Assembly: GCA_028554755.1 (NCBI GenBank)
Contig: JAPTOF010000019.1
Span: 1,684,001-1,748,000 of the forward strand
Direction: 5' to 3'
DNA length: 64,000 nt
Origin: Cordia subcordata
Lineage: Eukaryota; Streptophyta; Magnoliopsida; Boraginales; Cordiaceae
This document shows positions 34,890-48,480 of the stretch, piece after piece. The translations under genes and the position numbers were made by a program. Position 1 is the first letter of the stretch, and each line of letters opens with the position of its first letter. The notes beneath the pieces were generated by a model, which was given only the letters and a program-made list of their open reading frames with translations, did no database searches and was not told the origin of the DNA.

Positions 34890-34899
34890 GTCAAATGTC

Positions 34900-35283
34900 A
34901 GGTGCCATAACTTGATAAACGCAACTGGGAAAAATAAAACAAAACACAACAAAAACTGACTATTACAGAGAAACCTTTATATATAAAACGGTAAAGGGAG
35001 TCGATCATTCAAGAAAATGATTAGCACGCAAGACGCGTCTCGTAGATATCTGTACCCCACGAGGCAATCGAAAACCAGAGATACCTAAGATTGAAGCATG
35101 GAGGGACGTTTTAATACTCCAGAAATAAGTGCTTGTCCACATGCTGATCTATTGCTTTAATCATTTCCGGAAGACAGAAACACTTCCTACCAGAGAATTC
35201 TGTACCACCAACATGGAGCAATTTGGAAGAGATCTCAATGTGATGAGCTGAACCTGAATTTACACAGCCCACCTGGAACCTTG
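34900..35283 (-). other. Probable 3' untranslated region of the LINS1-like gene
   Basis: Sequence following the TGA at 35284-35286 on the minus strand, up to the Mutator-like element. No other gene is seen. The extent of the UTR is a guess. Confidence 0.35.
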
Positions 35284-38200
35284 TCAAACTGCAAGCTGGC
35301 ATAGCTCCTGAAAACTTCTCAAACTGCAAGAAGACAGCAAGGCCTTGTTACGACCCTGAGCTTACTGGTCATATTGTACAGATGCACGTGACTACAAGTT
35401 GGTTAAACCACTGGTAAGAAAATTGCGTGTCTAGATGTAGCATAGATGCCTTTTCTGTAAATAGTCTCCCAGTGTAATTTGAGGTGAATAATATGCACAA
35501 GTTAATAACTAGTTTATGTATATATGCACAAGTTAATAACTAGTTATGTAAATATGGTTCAGTCTGCAAACAAGATGAGGAAACTAGCAATAATGAATCA
35601 TCTATTGATCCACTGCGACACACCCAGAACATCAGGCACTATGGTTCACAGATAGTAGACTAGTTTGGGCGATGTCCTATACAGTGAAAGGAATAAGACA
35701 AAGTTTTAAGGAACTTAAAAGAATTCTCAAGCGTCAAATGCTTAAGTCATGAACATTTCATATTTGAGGACTGAAATTTTGATAGTTGGGAACGCATATC
35801 CAATTGTCTTTTCCTTATTGATTTTTAGGAACGCATACCTAATTGTTAGTAGGATAGCTACTTCATTTGAAGCTACTGATCTACCCATCTGCTGATGATT
35901 TTGATCGATAATTTCAATCCTCAGAATGAGTATCTAGAAATTATACATTGCCTGCAACTTGTATTAGAACTAACTGTTACAAAATTCAGGAACAACTAAC
36001 TCAAACGATAGTCCTAAAACTAATAGAGTAGAAGCACATGAATGATGGAAAATGTTGGAGGTAAATCCGGAATCTTTAAGCATGATATGTCTAAACAGCT
36101 AAATTTTAAAATTGCTTCACTTACTAAATATTTCACTAGTACACCAGATGACATCTCCTATGCGGATTGAAAAACCACATGTAATAGTTGTTCCAAGGTT
36201 CAGCCAAATAATGTCGTCTCATTACCAATAACTGAGAGAAGACATGTATATCCTTTCCAATTTATAACAGATTCAAATTGATAAAATTCAAAGTGAACCA
36301 CATAACCATTCTCAAGAAAAATCTGAAGGACAACCAGAGGGTAAATAACTTCAAATTCTTCAAGATTTCATGAATAAAACGCAAGTTCAATCATGTTGTG
36401 TTGCAGTATTAAAAGACTGCAATTGATCAAAATTGAAACCAATTTAAATACAAGACCACAACATGTGCACCAATGTATGCCATAACATACCGTCGCAAAA
36501 GAACTCGAGGATTGTATGGGAATAAACTCTTCTTGTTTAGACTTTCAATGGATGATTGCAGTGAAAACAAGCAACCCTTGGCATCTTTGAATGATAGTCT
36601 CTTAGTTATTCTTTGACTGCTCAGACATCCATGACCTTTCCTGCATTTTATCTCAGCTGATGGAATTCCATCATATATTACTGATGTGGTGGACAAGAGA
36701 CCATCAAGATCAGAACTATCTCTCGAAACTTTTCTTCTCTTTTGATCCGAAAAGCTCATAGCTTTCCCAGTACCAGGAAATTCCACAAATAGGTTCCATG
36801 AATCACATATTATGCGCAGAGACCTAACAATGAATACTGTTATTTACATGCAGACTACAGTAAACACTGTTACAGGTATGCACAGGAAAAAGGCATCCAG
36901 GACGATAGCAAGGAAGGGAGTCGAGCTTAAGAGCTCCACCAGCATACGCATTCATGCACAATTCATATTTGCCAAAAGACTGAAGAGGCATAATACACAC
37001 CTCAAAAGATATTCAGCAGAGATGGCTCCTGAATCTTTTGAGATGAGGTAATCAAGCAGCACTTGATGATCATAGTGTATCTGCAAATGGTAAGTGTAAA
37101 TTTTATCAGAAAAATTTAGCACCTGACACAAGCTATTTTCCAACATATGTAGTTGAATATATATTTATACATGCAAAACATACATACATTTACTTGCATC
37201 CCTATATGTAAAATGAAATTAATATAAAACAGGACTAGCAAGTAGCAAGTCTATTACAGATTCTGGTGTTTAACTTACCTCAGAGAGGAAAAAGTGAAAC
37301 ATCTGTATGGGGTTAAAAATATCTGAAATGAGAGAAAACATGTCACTTTTTTCTACAAGAGAAACCTCTACTTGAAGAATGCTGCATGGAAAAAAATAAC
37401 AGTGATTAGAAGAATCCACCCATTACTTCTAAACATTTCCCAAAGAGAAGTCACTCACCAGCGATCTAAGTGAAGTGGCACACGAGACAGCTGCAAGAGC
37501 ATCGCAAAGAGGATATCATCCTGTAGTTGAAGAAAAAGAGAAATCACAGCAGCAGATTTTACTAGTCATTTTGCAAATTCATTAGCTTTGGAAATATAAG
37601 AAAATCATTCTCATGGCTAAAGAAGAAATTGAACTTAGTAATGAAGCTACTTAAACATTCACATATTGCAGAAAAACATAACCTTAGAATGAATGGATTT
37701 CACAAGGTCAACTTTCTTGCAGTTTAGACTTTAGTATACTAGCTTACGTTACAAAATATCAGATATGAAAAAGAATAACAATAATAAAATAGATAAATAA
37801 ACAAACTCTGCTTTAAAAGTCCAAAAAGAGATTGGAGAGAACCTCGTGCATGTATAGCTGGAGAAAGGATATAGCAAAGCTCACACATCTTTCGGAATAC
37901 ATGACAGAGTCCTCAAAGATATCAGCAGGAAGCTGCCCTTGTAGCCACCTGTGAAGCTCTAACAATCCTCTCGTCGTGCAACACTTTGAATCTGTCTCCA
38001 GGTTAGTGGTCAAGCAAGAGTTTGAATCTGGACATGCACATTGTTTGCTGTTTTGCACTTCCATGCTGATTAAACTAAATGAACACCTCAAGAAAAGGAA
38101 AACTGCTAGTCTTTGTAAATGGTAAGGTGAGATAGTTTTTCTTTTTGTATCAACAGTGTGTAACAAGAAAGGAGAGCCTTCCGCGGTGTCGTGATGTTCA

Positions 38201-41200
38201 GAATCCGGAGAAGTTATTGGCTGTGATAATAGATGTTGAAAGTACTCATGGATAAGGTTCAACCATGAACAAAGAACAGAACATTCCAATTGGATATGGG
38301 CACTTAGCCTGATGAGTACCATCTGCAAAGCAAAAGACATACCAGTGAAATCATGGTACAAAAGTTCAACATTGAAGGTAATGATTTATGCAAGAAATGA
38401 GAAAGAGATCTACAAGGAGATTTAAAATGGAGATTTTAGAAAGAGTGAAGCAGTTCTGGGAAGACATGCATAATTCTGGCTCCTCAATTGGTTGAAAAGA
38501 AATATTAAAAAAATAATCTTTTCATTTAATTGAATTTAACTGTCTCCCCAGGAGAGGTTTTCAAGTAAGCATCTGTAGCAGCAACAACTTCTTTAGCATG
38601 TTAGTTGCTCATATTTACACTGCAGGAGAACCACTGTTGCAGTCACCCTATAACCAGACCTAAGCACTTATGCTAGTGTACATTGGTCTGCATTTCCTAA
38701 TTAACATCTACCATTTCCACCTAAATAACATCAACATCATAACCACAATCACCAAAACCAAAAAACTCCAGAAAGAAGGTTAAAAATACAAGTAACATGT
38801 AACAGGCAATACTCAACTTTGTCCTTATTGGAAGTGACTGCTGCAGTTATTAGAAAAGTTGCTTAGAGGTCCCATTGAAGAAATAGATCATTTTATTCCC
38901 CCATGTCAGTCCGTAGCCAAGGGTTCATTGTGCAACCGAGAACTCTTTTTTTTAAGCAACATAAAACCAATTTCTTGTTAAGAAAGTAAAGCTAGCTTCC
39001 CAAGCCTCAAATGCGGTAAGGTCCAGCTTAGAAATGACTGACTAAACCCTATTTTCTAAGCAGATTCAAGAAAAGTATATTCCATTATATTCAATAATCC
39101 GTTGAGAGTCCCCAATGATGCTTACCAAAATCTTGTGTCTGAAGTAGTGAAAAATATGTATGTTGTTAGAGTTTTCTGGCTCTCCCAGACACCAGGGTAA
39201 AAGTTTAGGAATGAGACTGCTGATTTTAGAAACAACTATCTGATTGTTCAGACAACCAGCTCCAGTCTCCATCATATTATCATTGTCCAGCAAAGAGCAG
39301 AAGAGCTGAATAAGATTTGCCTGGAAGATAGTGATTGACTTTGGTTGTGCACTCCCACGGCAAATCAGGATACATTTACTAGAGTGACAGACAGACTCAC
39401 CGTGTTGAACAACTGAATCATTATCCAGAAGATCACACATAATATCTGAAATCACAGTGCAGATTGAATCGAGGTAAACTTTAAAATCTTGATCACTAAA
39501 ATCCTTTTTCAACAGTTTCAGTACATTCCGTAAAACTCGAACAATAGCAGATGCAATTGACAAATTTGCACTTTTGAGTTTCAGCTTCAAAAGCATAACT
39601 GGAACTGCAAAATCCAATTGTGAATCTTTGGGTTCCATTCTCATCATCTCTGAATAAGACAAAAGAGAATTATCAATTGTGATTTTCAAGCAAAGGCACA
39701 TCAAATGCATAAATTCATCCCAACCGCTTTCCTGTAAGAGAAAATCATATTCAGAATTTAGTATAATATGAAATGCTGCAAAAATAGTGCCTCTAGAGTA
39801 ACATTTGTCACATACAGATGAAACCACCAACTCAGAAATAGCCAGAAGGATATTGCTTGTCAAGTGTTGAATATATGGATTCTCAACAGCTAGTACAGCC
39901 ATCTGCAACAAGGAAAATATAGCTAACAGCTAAAGCAAGAGATAGAAGAAAAGGAAGGCTATGAACTCAAAAGGCAAAACTGAAATCTTAACAACAAATT
40001 TGCACCCACTCAACTAGGCATCAGCTGGAGATCAGAAAACTATGAAGTAAATACTTCAATAAATAAATTAAAAGACAAATCCAACAGTACGCATCAGTTC
40101 CTAAAGTAGACAGAGACCCCAGAAAAGGGCCTGTGTCGGTATAATACACGTGAATATACATTCTTCTTTCTTGCTTACATGGATGTAATTCCAGAACACA
40201 AAACAATGTGTCATAGTCCACCAAAGTATCAAATTATTTCTTGGTGGAGCAAGGAAAAAGGAATTAGTTGGTGGCTTTCAGACACAAAAGAACCATATTA
40301 GAAAGCAAACAGGCTCATAAAACCAGTTTTGCACTACACTGTGACCCAAAAAGAGAAAAATGTTATGTACTACACAAATTGCAATAAATTAAATTCTATA
40401 TGTCCACGTAGTAGAAACAGATAACAGAAAACACCACTATATTTTGTCAGATTTGCACATTTTAGATCATTGGTCACCATAAATGTCTAACAATCTGCCA
40501 TGATTTATAAATGTGTGGCTCACTCGTCACTACTCTGGCATTAGTTTTTCCGCCAAGTTCCTATAATCAGCAGCGAGTAATAGATTATTACAAATTTACT
40601 ACAGCCTCCACCCAGCGACAACTTTCACAACGCGTAGGGGTTTTCCGTTTATCCTAAATGATACTTAACCAACGAATTGATTTGAACTCAAAAAAGGAAC
40701 AAATTGTTAAATAAAAAACACACACACACACTCTTAAATGACATGAAATATAGCATTTGATGGACTTACTAAATCACCGATAATCTCCGTTAAACAACGA
40801 TAATCATCTGAATGTGAATTCAATAAACTCGAACCTTCAACGACATTTAGAGGTTTTGCCACAGTTTCCTGTTCACAAATCATATATATTCGGTAGAAAC
40901 TTAAAAATCCAATAGTAAGCACTAAGCACACAAAGAAGAAAATGAGAGACAGAGTTCTGACATTTTCGGAATCAGAATCATATTCGGATTCTTGAATCCA
41001 CTGTTTAATTCTTGTATAAACCTGAAAATATGTAACCAAAATTTAAAAACAAGAAGGAATATAACAAAACATTTGCGGCGATTTACGACGAATGTGTATG
41101 TGCGTGCGTGTGTGTGTTAGAAAGCTACCTGAGAGAGGTGAATTAAGAGGCCTTTCTCGATTTCTTCGGTTATAACAGAAGGCAGAGAATCCTGCAACAG

Positions 41201-41341
41201 ATTGTAGAGCATCTCATGGAAATGAAAGGACGGAGCAGAAGCTGAATATAATCAACAAAAGTAGCTCAAACTTACGGCGTAGAGACTGAGAGAATCGTGA
41301 ATTAGTCGGCAGAGGCGCGAGTAATCGGGTTGACCAGTCAT
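35284..41341 (-). CDS. LINS1-like protein (Lines homologue)
   Basis: Eleven coding exons: 41341-41276, 41191-41129, 41021-40962, 40868-40770, 39902-39126, 38322-37843, 37520-37459, 37381-37279, 37080-37001, 36823-36491, 35323-35284. Every junction has GT and AG ends and a matching phase. They sum to 2163 bases, 720 aa plus TGA. The protein starts MTGQPDYSRLCRLIHDSL and is mostly helical. Residues from the large fifth exon on fit the LINS N-terminal domain. The LINS C-terminal signature YDHQVLLDYLISKDSG lies near residues 570-587, followed by EYLLRSLRIICDSW. It ends LLRRLRSFQELCQLAV, the usual end of this family in plants. Human LINS1 is linked to intellectual disability, but the molecular role is poorly known, also in plants. 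Confidence 0.88.
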
Positions 41342-41622
41342 TCTCACGCTTGGTTTGTTTGTTATGGATGAGCTGCAGGAGAACAGCATTAGCCTACCTG
41401 CACTTATGTAGACGAAGGTGGCGGCAGTAGTAATTAGACGAAAGTGCTTATTGTTTTGGCTTACAACGTATTTGAGTCGGACCCTTCCTTTAATTTTGCG
41501 TTCGGCACAGGATATTTGGAATTAAGATTTTGTCGTATCACTACACTATCAAAGTTTCTCTGATATTGGTAGAAGAAAATCCGAAGATATGAGAAGATCT
41601 GATCCAGATATTTAGAGCTTAA
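41342..41622. promoter_or_regulatory. Upstream region of the LINS1-like gene
   Basis: Leader and promoter between the ATG (41341, minus strand) and a MITE. No TATA box is evident, fitting a housekeeping gene. Confidence 0.3.
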
Positions 41623-41870
41623 GGCCTATTTGGATTGTTTATTTTTTTTAGGAAAAAGTATTTTTTTATTAAAAAAAATACTTTTTTTACTAAAAAAGTT
41701 TCATTACATTTGTAATAACTATTTTATTTGATTTCCGAAAAAGTTAAAACTCTGAAAAAAGCTCAAATATAGCTTTTTTTAGAAGCTAGAATTTTCAGCT
41801 TCTCAAAAAAAGCTATTTTTTAAGAGCTGTTAAAAAAACGCTTTTAAAAAAAACCAATCCAAACAAGCCC
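41623..41870. mobile_element. Tourist-like MITE, GTTTGGATTG family, 248 bp
   Basis: Ends GGCCTATTTGGATTG and CAATCCAAACAAGCCC with target duplication TAA (41620-41622, 41871-41873). It lies about 280 bases upstream of the LINS1-like start codon. Confidence 0.85.
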
Positions 41871-41887
41871 TAAAAGATGTTGATTAA

Positions 41888-42006
41888 CAGGGTGTTTAGC
41901 TTTGCTTATTTAGGGTACTTGTAAAGGCCTAAAAAAAGCACCTTTTGATATAATTTTTATTATTTAAATGCTTATAAGCACCAAATTAGCAAAGCCAAAC
42001 ACCCTC
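41888..42006. mobile_element. Tourist MITE, GGTGTTTGGCTTTG family, 119 bp
   Basis: Ends CAGGGTGTTTAGCTTTGCTT and AGCAAAGCCAAACACCCTC, TAA on both sides (41885-41887, 42007-42009). Its right half and the following 45 bases (GCCCGGTTTCTGCCCGGCTC...) are duplicated in tandem at about 42053-42147. Confidence 0.8.
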
Positions 42007-42147
42007 TAAGCCCGGTTTCTGCCCGGCTCCTAACCAACCTCACCTCCTCTCATATGATTTTCACTATTTAAATACTTATAAGCACCAAATTAGCAAAGCC
42101 AAACACCCTCTAAGCCCGGTTTCTTCCCGGCTCCTAACCAACCCCTA

Positions 42148-42852
42148 CGCCTCAAATACGCGTCGGTCTGAGCCCAACGGTTTGGACAATTAATTGGGAC
42201 CGGCAAGGCCAATTAATTTTAACCATGGATTGATCAGTTAGTTAACCCATCTACTAATTGCATGAAGTAAGTTTTCCATTTTGACCAAAAGAAAAAGAAA
42301 TAAAAGGGAAAAGAAGGAAGTTTTCCATCTCGAGGCCAATAAAGATTTCATGGTTTGATTTTTTATTTAATAAAAAAGAAGTCAGAGCCCGTTACACAAA
42401 TCTTCTACATTCACGAAATAGCATGATCACCGAAGACTAGAAACTGAAGCTAAGGATAAAGATCAAAAAGTATAACCATCGGAAGCATCAATTATTGACT
42501 GAATGTATTACTCATTTAAGTCTTTGAGAAGGGTATATGGCTACAAAATCTTCGTCCATCCCATCTGAAACAAACAAAAAAAAAAAAAGAAAAAAGAATC
42601 AAAATGCACATAACAGTGCTACAGAGAATTCAGTATCAAAGCGCTCTTTCTGATGGCCATGTAAAGCGGAGGAAGTCCCAACGGAAAATGAACACGCAGC
42701 AGGAGTTGAAATTTCATTTAGTCAAGGAAGAACTGTAGTTAGTCCAGTAATCAGCCGCACGAAGCACCCACGCCATGCAACAAACAATCGATTTCTGTCA
42801 TTGCCATTCCAGGCTAAGCAGACTTCCAGATAGTAAACTGAAAAGTAGTTGA
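42148..42852. other. Intergenic and NUP58 3' untranslated region
   Basis: No separate gene is seen. The right part, next to the NUP58 stop at 42853, should be its 3' UTR. Confidence 0.4.
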
Positions 42853-45800
42853 TTAGCGACGACCAGGGCGACTTTTCGATCTTGCTTTCTGCAAATCAGC
42901 GAACAGGGAATAAAATATCGGGAAGAGCTTTAAGGCAATAAAATCCTTTTTATTAAAACACCAGAGGAATTACTCACAGAAGCAGTGTTGAAGCTAGCAC
43001 CTGATCCCGTTGCTGCTCCTGCGTAATGAAAGAAATCCAATCAAGTTGATGGAAGGGAGTAAGATTTCAGAGTGATTAACGTTTACAGAGTACTGGAACC
43101 ACAAAAACATGAAATGGCACCAAATATTGAAGTTTAAGTATGAAGGACAACTGTTAGCCGAACTCTCGTTGTGTGTGCTAAAGACTACTCAGCAAAAGTT
43201 ATAACTGGAATCAGTAACATTCGGGAAACTAGCATCAAAACCAAAAGTGTCAAACAGCAGTGGGCTACAGATGTTATTAACTCCCTGGCTGAGAAGTAAT
43301 CGAAATGATAACCAACTAGGTCAAAAAATGTGAGTGTGCAAGTTATGATATAATTCGTAGGCAGTCTCAGGAACTGAATTGTTCCAAGAACATTGAATGC
43401 TGCTCCACTCTGCACAATAACACTCAGCGTCTAGATGCATTTCACAGGCTTATTTTCATAGTGGCATTCTGCTTTAAGCAATTGTATCTCATGGTCTCAA
43501 TTATCTGAACAAAAACATAAATTTATCAGTAATAGCATTTTTCGGTTAACAGAGATGCAGAAACTCTGCGAGCATCCATGTCTACTTTTCAAGCAATCTT
43601 TACCCAAAGTATAGATGAACCAATTATAAACCCTTCAAAACAACAATAGTTACAAAGTCCGGAAAGAGGTACCCGTAGCAAAAGGCGTCGAGAAACTTGA
43701 TACACCAGGAGTCGAACCAAACAATTGAGCAGTACCAATGGCTGGGGTTGAAGAAGACAAAGGGCCAAACAGCGATGTCTGGGGGCTAGCACCAGAACCA
43801 AACAGAGAGAGTGGAGCTGAACTGGTAGGAGTAGTAAACAGAGAAGGAGATGATGTTGGAGCGGCGGGAAACAGAGAAGGAGATGATGTTGGAGCAGCAG
43901 GAGTGCTGAATAATGATAATCCACTTCCAGATGAAGCTGACGGAACTGCAGCAGAAGTACTTGGGGCAGTGGACACCCCAGGCGCTGCTGAGCTTGCAAA
44001 TGAGCTAGCAACTTGAGCTGATTGTTGCGCATTTGCCGGCAAATGCAAAGTTGGATGTACCCTTCTGGCAGCAGCCTCTTGTTTAGCAGTTTCCCTTCGA
44101 TCAGCTTCAAGAAATGGGTCGTTCCCATCTCCTCGACGTCGTTGGTCGGCAAGGTATGCTGCTTTCATGGATTCAATATATTGATGAATGCTCTCCACCT
44201 ATAGGACACACAAATATATCGAGGTTAAATATATTATCAAAAAGAAAGGGGACTGGAGGATGACATCTGTGTCACAAGATTATAAGCAGATGATATCAAA
44301 GCAACAACAACCAGCGAGCAAGATATATATCTAGGTTCCACATAACATATTTCATTCATTTTCATGTTAGTTCAATTACGCACGCCAACATATTGATTGA
44401 GCCTCAATTTATGACTTCCCACAGCTCCAGAAAACATGCATACTCTCATTTTAGTCAAACTATTTCAACCATATAGAACAGATGAAGATACATTTAGCCC
44501 CTTATACCACTATCCAATTTTTATTTTAGGCCCAAACTAAGAATAAAGAAATCCAGGCCCCAAACCTTTTAAGACCCTTGAGATATCAAGTTCTCAAACA
44601 GCATTTACAAGTTTGAGGGTCTGTTTGCTCCCAAACTAAATATGAGAACGAAATTTGGATAATACCTCACAAGTCTTCACATAATTTGACCATCTGAAAA
44701 TGAATTCATGACGTGCCAGCCTCTGACGCTCCAGAAAGTAAAATAAGTAGAATGGGGATCAAGAGAAAGGCGGGGGTCTGTGTGTCTCAATCACTTGCAA
44801 GACTACAACAGAATGACAGGAAGATTCTGAAACTATAGCATGTATATCTATGTAACTAAGGCAGGTAAGGACTCGCTCACACATGGCAAGAGATTCGCAT
44901 CAAATGCATAAATGAACTCAGGGTTGCTTTACCTTGGCCGCAACATGAACAAAAAAGTCATGCACATTTGACATGACTTTTGGAAGACACTGCAGCAAGG
45001 ACGAAGTAGAACTCAAAGAGTTCCTTTCAGAATCTAAGAGGATCTGCTCTAACTCTTCAACCCACTGGCGACATTCTGCTAGATACTTCTCAAATCTGGC
45101 AACAGTTTGCTGCAAAAATGGGGATGGCTTCCGAGGTAGCCCACTATAAAAATCAAAAACTGGCACTATGGCAGCAGCCGTTGGCTGACTACCTGAAGTT
45201 GGAGCTACTGTAGCTCCTGAAGGCTGAGATGGGGCAGTTGCACTCCCTGCAGCACCAGTATGTGGATGGAGAAACCTTGGCCGTAACATCATGAATGAAC
45301 GAACAGCCATCTCTGTATTACGCAGCATTTCTTTTGCAACAGCCATTAACTCTTGGCATATGGCCTTTTGACGTTCCATTCCTGTGCTGATTCCACTCAA
45401 CTCCTGATAAGAGCAAACCAAGAGGAATCTCATTGGACACAGTCATCTAATGTTGACTGTGCACAAAGGAAAGAAAGTGAACAAGAACTAATATAAAGAC
45501 ATCTGGGCAGTCTTCAAAATCAAATTTTAAACATGATCCATGAATTGCAAGATATATTGACGTGAATAAAACATGGACAGATGCAATTAGAATTCAGGAA
45601 GGTTCAATCTGGACTTCTTACGGCAGACTACTAACAACTAACCATAATGATACACTGAAAGTAATGGAGCTCTCACCCGGTTGAAGGAGTAAGAGGCTGT
45701 GTTTGGCTTTGCTTATTTGTGGCTTCTAAGCACCAAATAGAAACAAGTATGTAAGAGGGTGCTTTTTTCTAGGTGCTTATAAGCACCAAAACAAGTGCAG

Positions 45801-46329
45801 CCAAACAACCTCTAAGTTCCAATACACAAAATCTATTTCTCTATTTCTAACTACTTATATAATGCTTCAAATTTTATAGTTCTCTTCCATCAAACTTTGC
45901 AAAATCTCAAGCAAAAATTTCATTTCAGCCAACACAAACAGGATACAATCGGTGCAATGCATTAGACAAATTCTCACATAATATATTTAGCCAAAGAAAA
46001 AGTTCTAACATAATAGTATATTTACAACCAGTCATGCACACCATTCCTAATTAAAAAATAACTTCGGAGCCCCATTTCATTTAACCCAATAATACCAAAC
46101 AATTAAACAGCAGATTACACAAACAGACAAACTGCAGTGTAAATGAAACAATTAGTAGAACAAACGGATTAAAACCTGAAAATTTCGACTTGTATCAAGC
46201 TCAAATCCCCCATTCGAAACGGACCAATCATAAAGACGACTACACTGATCCAGCCGCTGGCTTTCATCTCTATACTCCAATATCCTCTCCCTACATCCAA
46301 AATAACCCAAACATTAATAAAAAAAATCT

Positions 46330-46369
<40 letters not shown>

Positions 46370-46705
46370 TGACTCAATAAACTGAACATACTCAATTTGA
46401 AGTAGAAGCTTTTGCGAATCGGGGTGAAGGTCAGCCCATTTAGTGCTGTAAGTCGCCGGTGTCTTTTCGTTCGTAAACAAATAAAGCTGCTGCTGCTGCT
46501 GCTGCTGCTGTTGCTGTTGTTGCTGTTGTTGTAGTAGTTGTTGTTGCTGCGGCTGCTGAAATGAGAACTGCTGGGTCTGTTGCTGTTGTGGCGTTTGAGA
46601 GAACGAGAATGGAGATGATTGTTGCTGCTGCTGCTGCGTTTGGACTTGGAATGGTGATGGTAATGGTGAAGGTTGTTGTTGCAATGGAGTGAACGAGAAG
46701 GCCAT
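42853..46705 (-). CDS. NUP58: Nucleoporin NUP58
   Basis: Six exons, 46705-46392, 46290-46176, 45403-44933, 44198-43673, 43018-42978 and 42888-42853, give 1503 bases and 500 aa with consistent phases and GT-AG introns. The N-terminus MAFSFTPLQQQ leads into a Gln-rich region with a run of 15 Gln. Next come LFTNEKTPATYSTKWADLHP and the coiled-coil core typical of NUP58 (ILEYRDESQRLDQCSRLYD, MLRPRFLHPH, WVEELEQILL, PKVMSNVHDFFVHVAAKVES). After RRRGDGNDPFLEADRRETAK there is a Ser/Ala/Pro-rich stretch with SLF and LFG repeats, ending SKARSKSRPGRR. It forms the central channel complex of the nuclear pore with NUP62 and NUP54. The region near residue 400 has a tandem copy of APTSSPSLF. Confidence 0.95.
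45693..45812. mobile_element. Tourist MITE in NUP58 intron 2, 120 bp
   Basis: Ends GAGGCTGTGTTTGGCTTTGC and GCAGCCAAACAACCTC, TAA on both sides (45690-45692, 45813-45815). Same family as the elements at 24205 and 41888. Confidence 0.85.
46338..46367. repeat. (TA)n microsatellite in NUP58 intron 1
   Basis: About 15 TA units lie within the 101-base first intron, close to the donor of exon 1. Confidence 0.9.
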
Positions 46706-48480
46706 TTTTTGCTTATGCCTTGCTTTCTCTGTGGATTAATGGCGAGAAATATTTGGGCATTTGGGATTTTTTTTTTTTTTTTGAAGGAAATTAGGGAAGA
46801 TTTGAGATTTGGGGAAGCATGAAAGTTAAAAAAGCAAAACTTTGAAAAACCCTCGCTTTAAAACCCTAGATTTTGATGTGGAGGGAAAGAAGGCGCCCTC
46901 TTTACGAATTTGTATTTTATTTTTTGGGTCCCTTTTTTAAATTTTTAAATGAAGTCAATTGAAGAATACAAAAAAATAAAATAAATAAATAATGCGGAGA
47001 ATATTTATGCTGGGGAATAAAATATTTTTTATATTTAGTTGCTATGTTGAAAAATGTTTTTTAATGGTTGATTTTTACATAGTGTAATGTATCAATAAAA
47101 TTTTTTTATAAAAAATTATATTTTAAGGTTAAAACTATATTCTTTAAATTAAAAATAAAAAATTGAATATGGTGTGAGGATGGGGCTGGTTAAGGTGAGA
47201 ATAAAAAACGGCTAATGCGAAAAAAGTTTTCATTTTCTTAACTAGTTGAAAACATTATCTTTTATGTCTAATAAAAGTATTTGTAGATTGGAAAATATTT
47301 TACAATTCACAAGTTTTCTGAGGTTATTAAACATCAAGTATTTAAAATGTGTGTATTTTATAGTAAAACATTTTTCGAGAAAAATAATCGACTTAATCTT
47401 TTTAAGAAATTTGCCATAATTGGAAAAGGATTAAACCACACTAGTAATATTTTGGACGATAAAACCGTTTTTCCTGGGCTTTTATCACTAGTTAAACAAG
47501 AACATAACAAAATAGTGCTATTTGTTTTACTATCAATATTGGTGGCAACTTTTTTGGTATGGCGGCCTAATAATGCATCTTTGTACTTATTTGTTTATCA
47601 ATGAAAGCTTTTGCTCAATTAGCCCAAAAAAGAAAAAAGTGAGTCATCAATTACCAATAAGATTTAAATGTGATGGAGATTAAATATTTCACCCCTAAAA
47701 AAATGTCATGTGCCAGTGTAACATGTTCTTATGGCCTAACCAAGAGAGTGATGGCTTGGCCATTCTTTAGAGTTGCTAATCTCATCGTTGAACTAAGAAA
47801 GAGCCTTGTTCCTTCAATGGTTGAACGTAGAGTGAAAGGCTTTGATCAACCAATAACTTTGCTCAAGTTATGGTTGAAAATAGAAGGTGATTTTCACTTG
47901 TTCTTTATCTTTACTAATTTTATGACCGAATGTGTAGAGTGAGGTTCTGATCGCGCAAGAAGCAATTATTATTTCTCCTTTGTGTGAGGAGATATCTCTA
48001 ATATCTAAGATTAGCGCCATAAATGCAATTTTGAATAAGAAAGCTCTGAAGCTAGAGCCAAAACACCTAAGAATGCCCTATCCTCTTCTTGAAGAAGAGA
48101 GCTCTACTGAACTCAATTCTCAACATTTTTCTCTTTAATAATATAAGCATACTGGGCATGCTTTTTATTTTTAGTGAATGATATTGCTCCTTGAAGTTTT
48201 TTGCCCACTTTCCTCTCCATTTCATTTCGATTTTCATTCATAATAACATTACTTAGATGCTAAATCAAAATATCTACTTATAAAACTAAGCATTCCAAAT
48301 GAGTTTTCAATACAACGACATTGCAAGAAAAATATACATATGATAAAATCTCGTAGTTGAGTGTGAGAAATAGTTTGGACTGCTAGATAATCCTGAAAAG
48401 ACAAGTTGTGTTGTATAAACTTGATGAGAAACTAATCATAAGCCATAAACATTCAATTATATTGTCATTTGACCCAATTG
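46706..48480. other. Intergenic, no gene seen
   Basis: Begins with the NUP58 leader (T run at 46770). An open frame of 90 codons at 47670-47942 and one of 85 at 47347-47604 resemble no known protein. Sequence near 48000-48130 looks like a fragment of a transcribed repeat, but I could not place it. Confidence 0.35.

Noticed and set aside
47670..47942. 90-codon open frame near NUP58
   Set aside because: No recognisable family, no splice partners.
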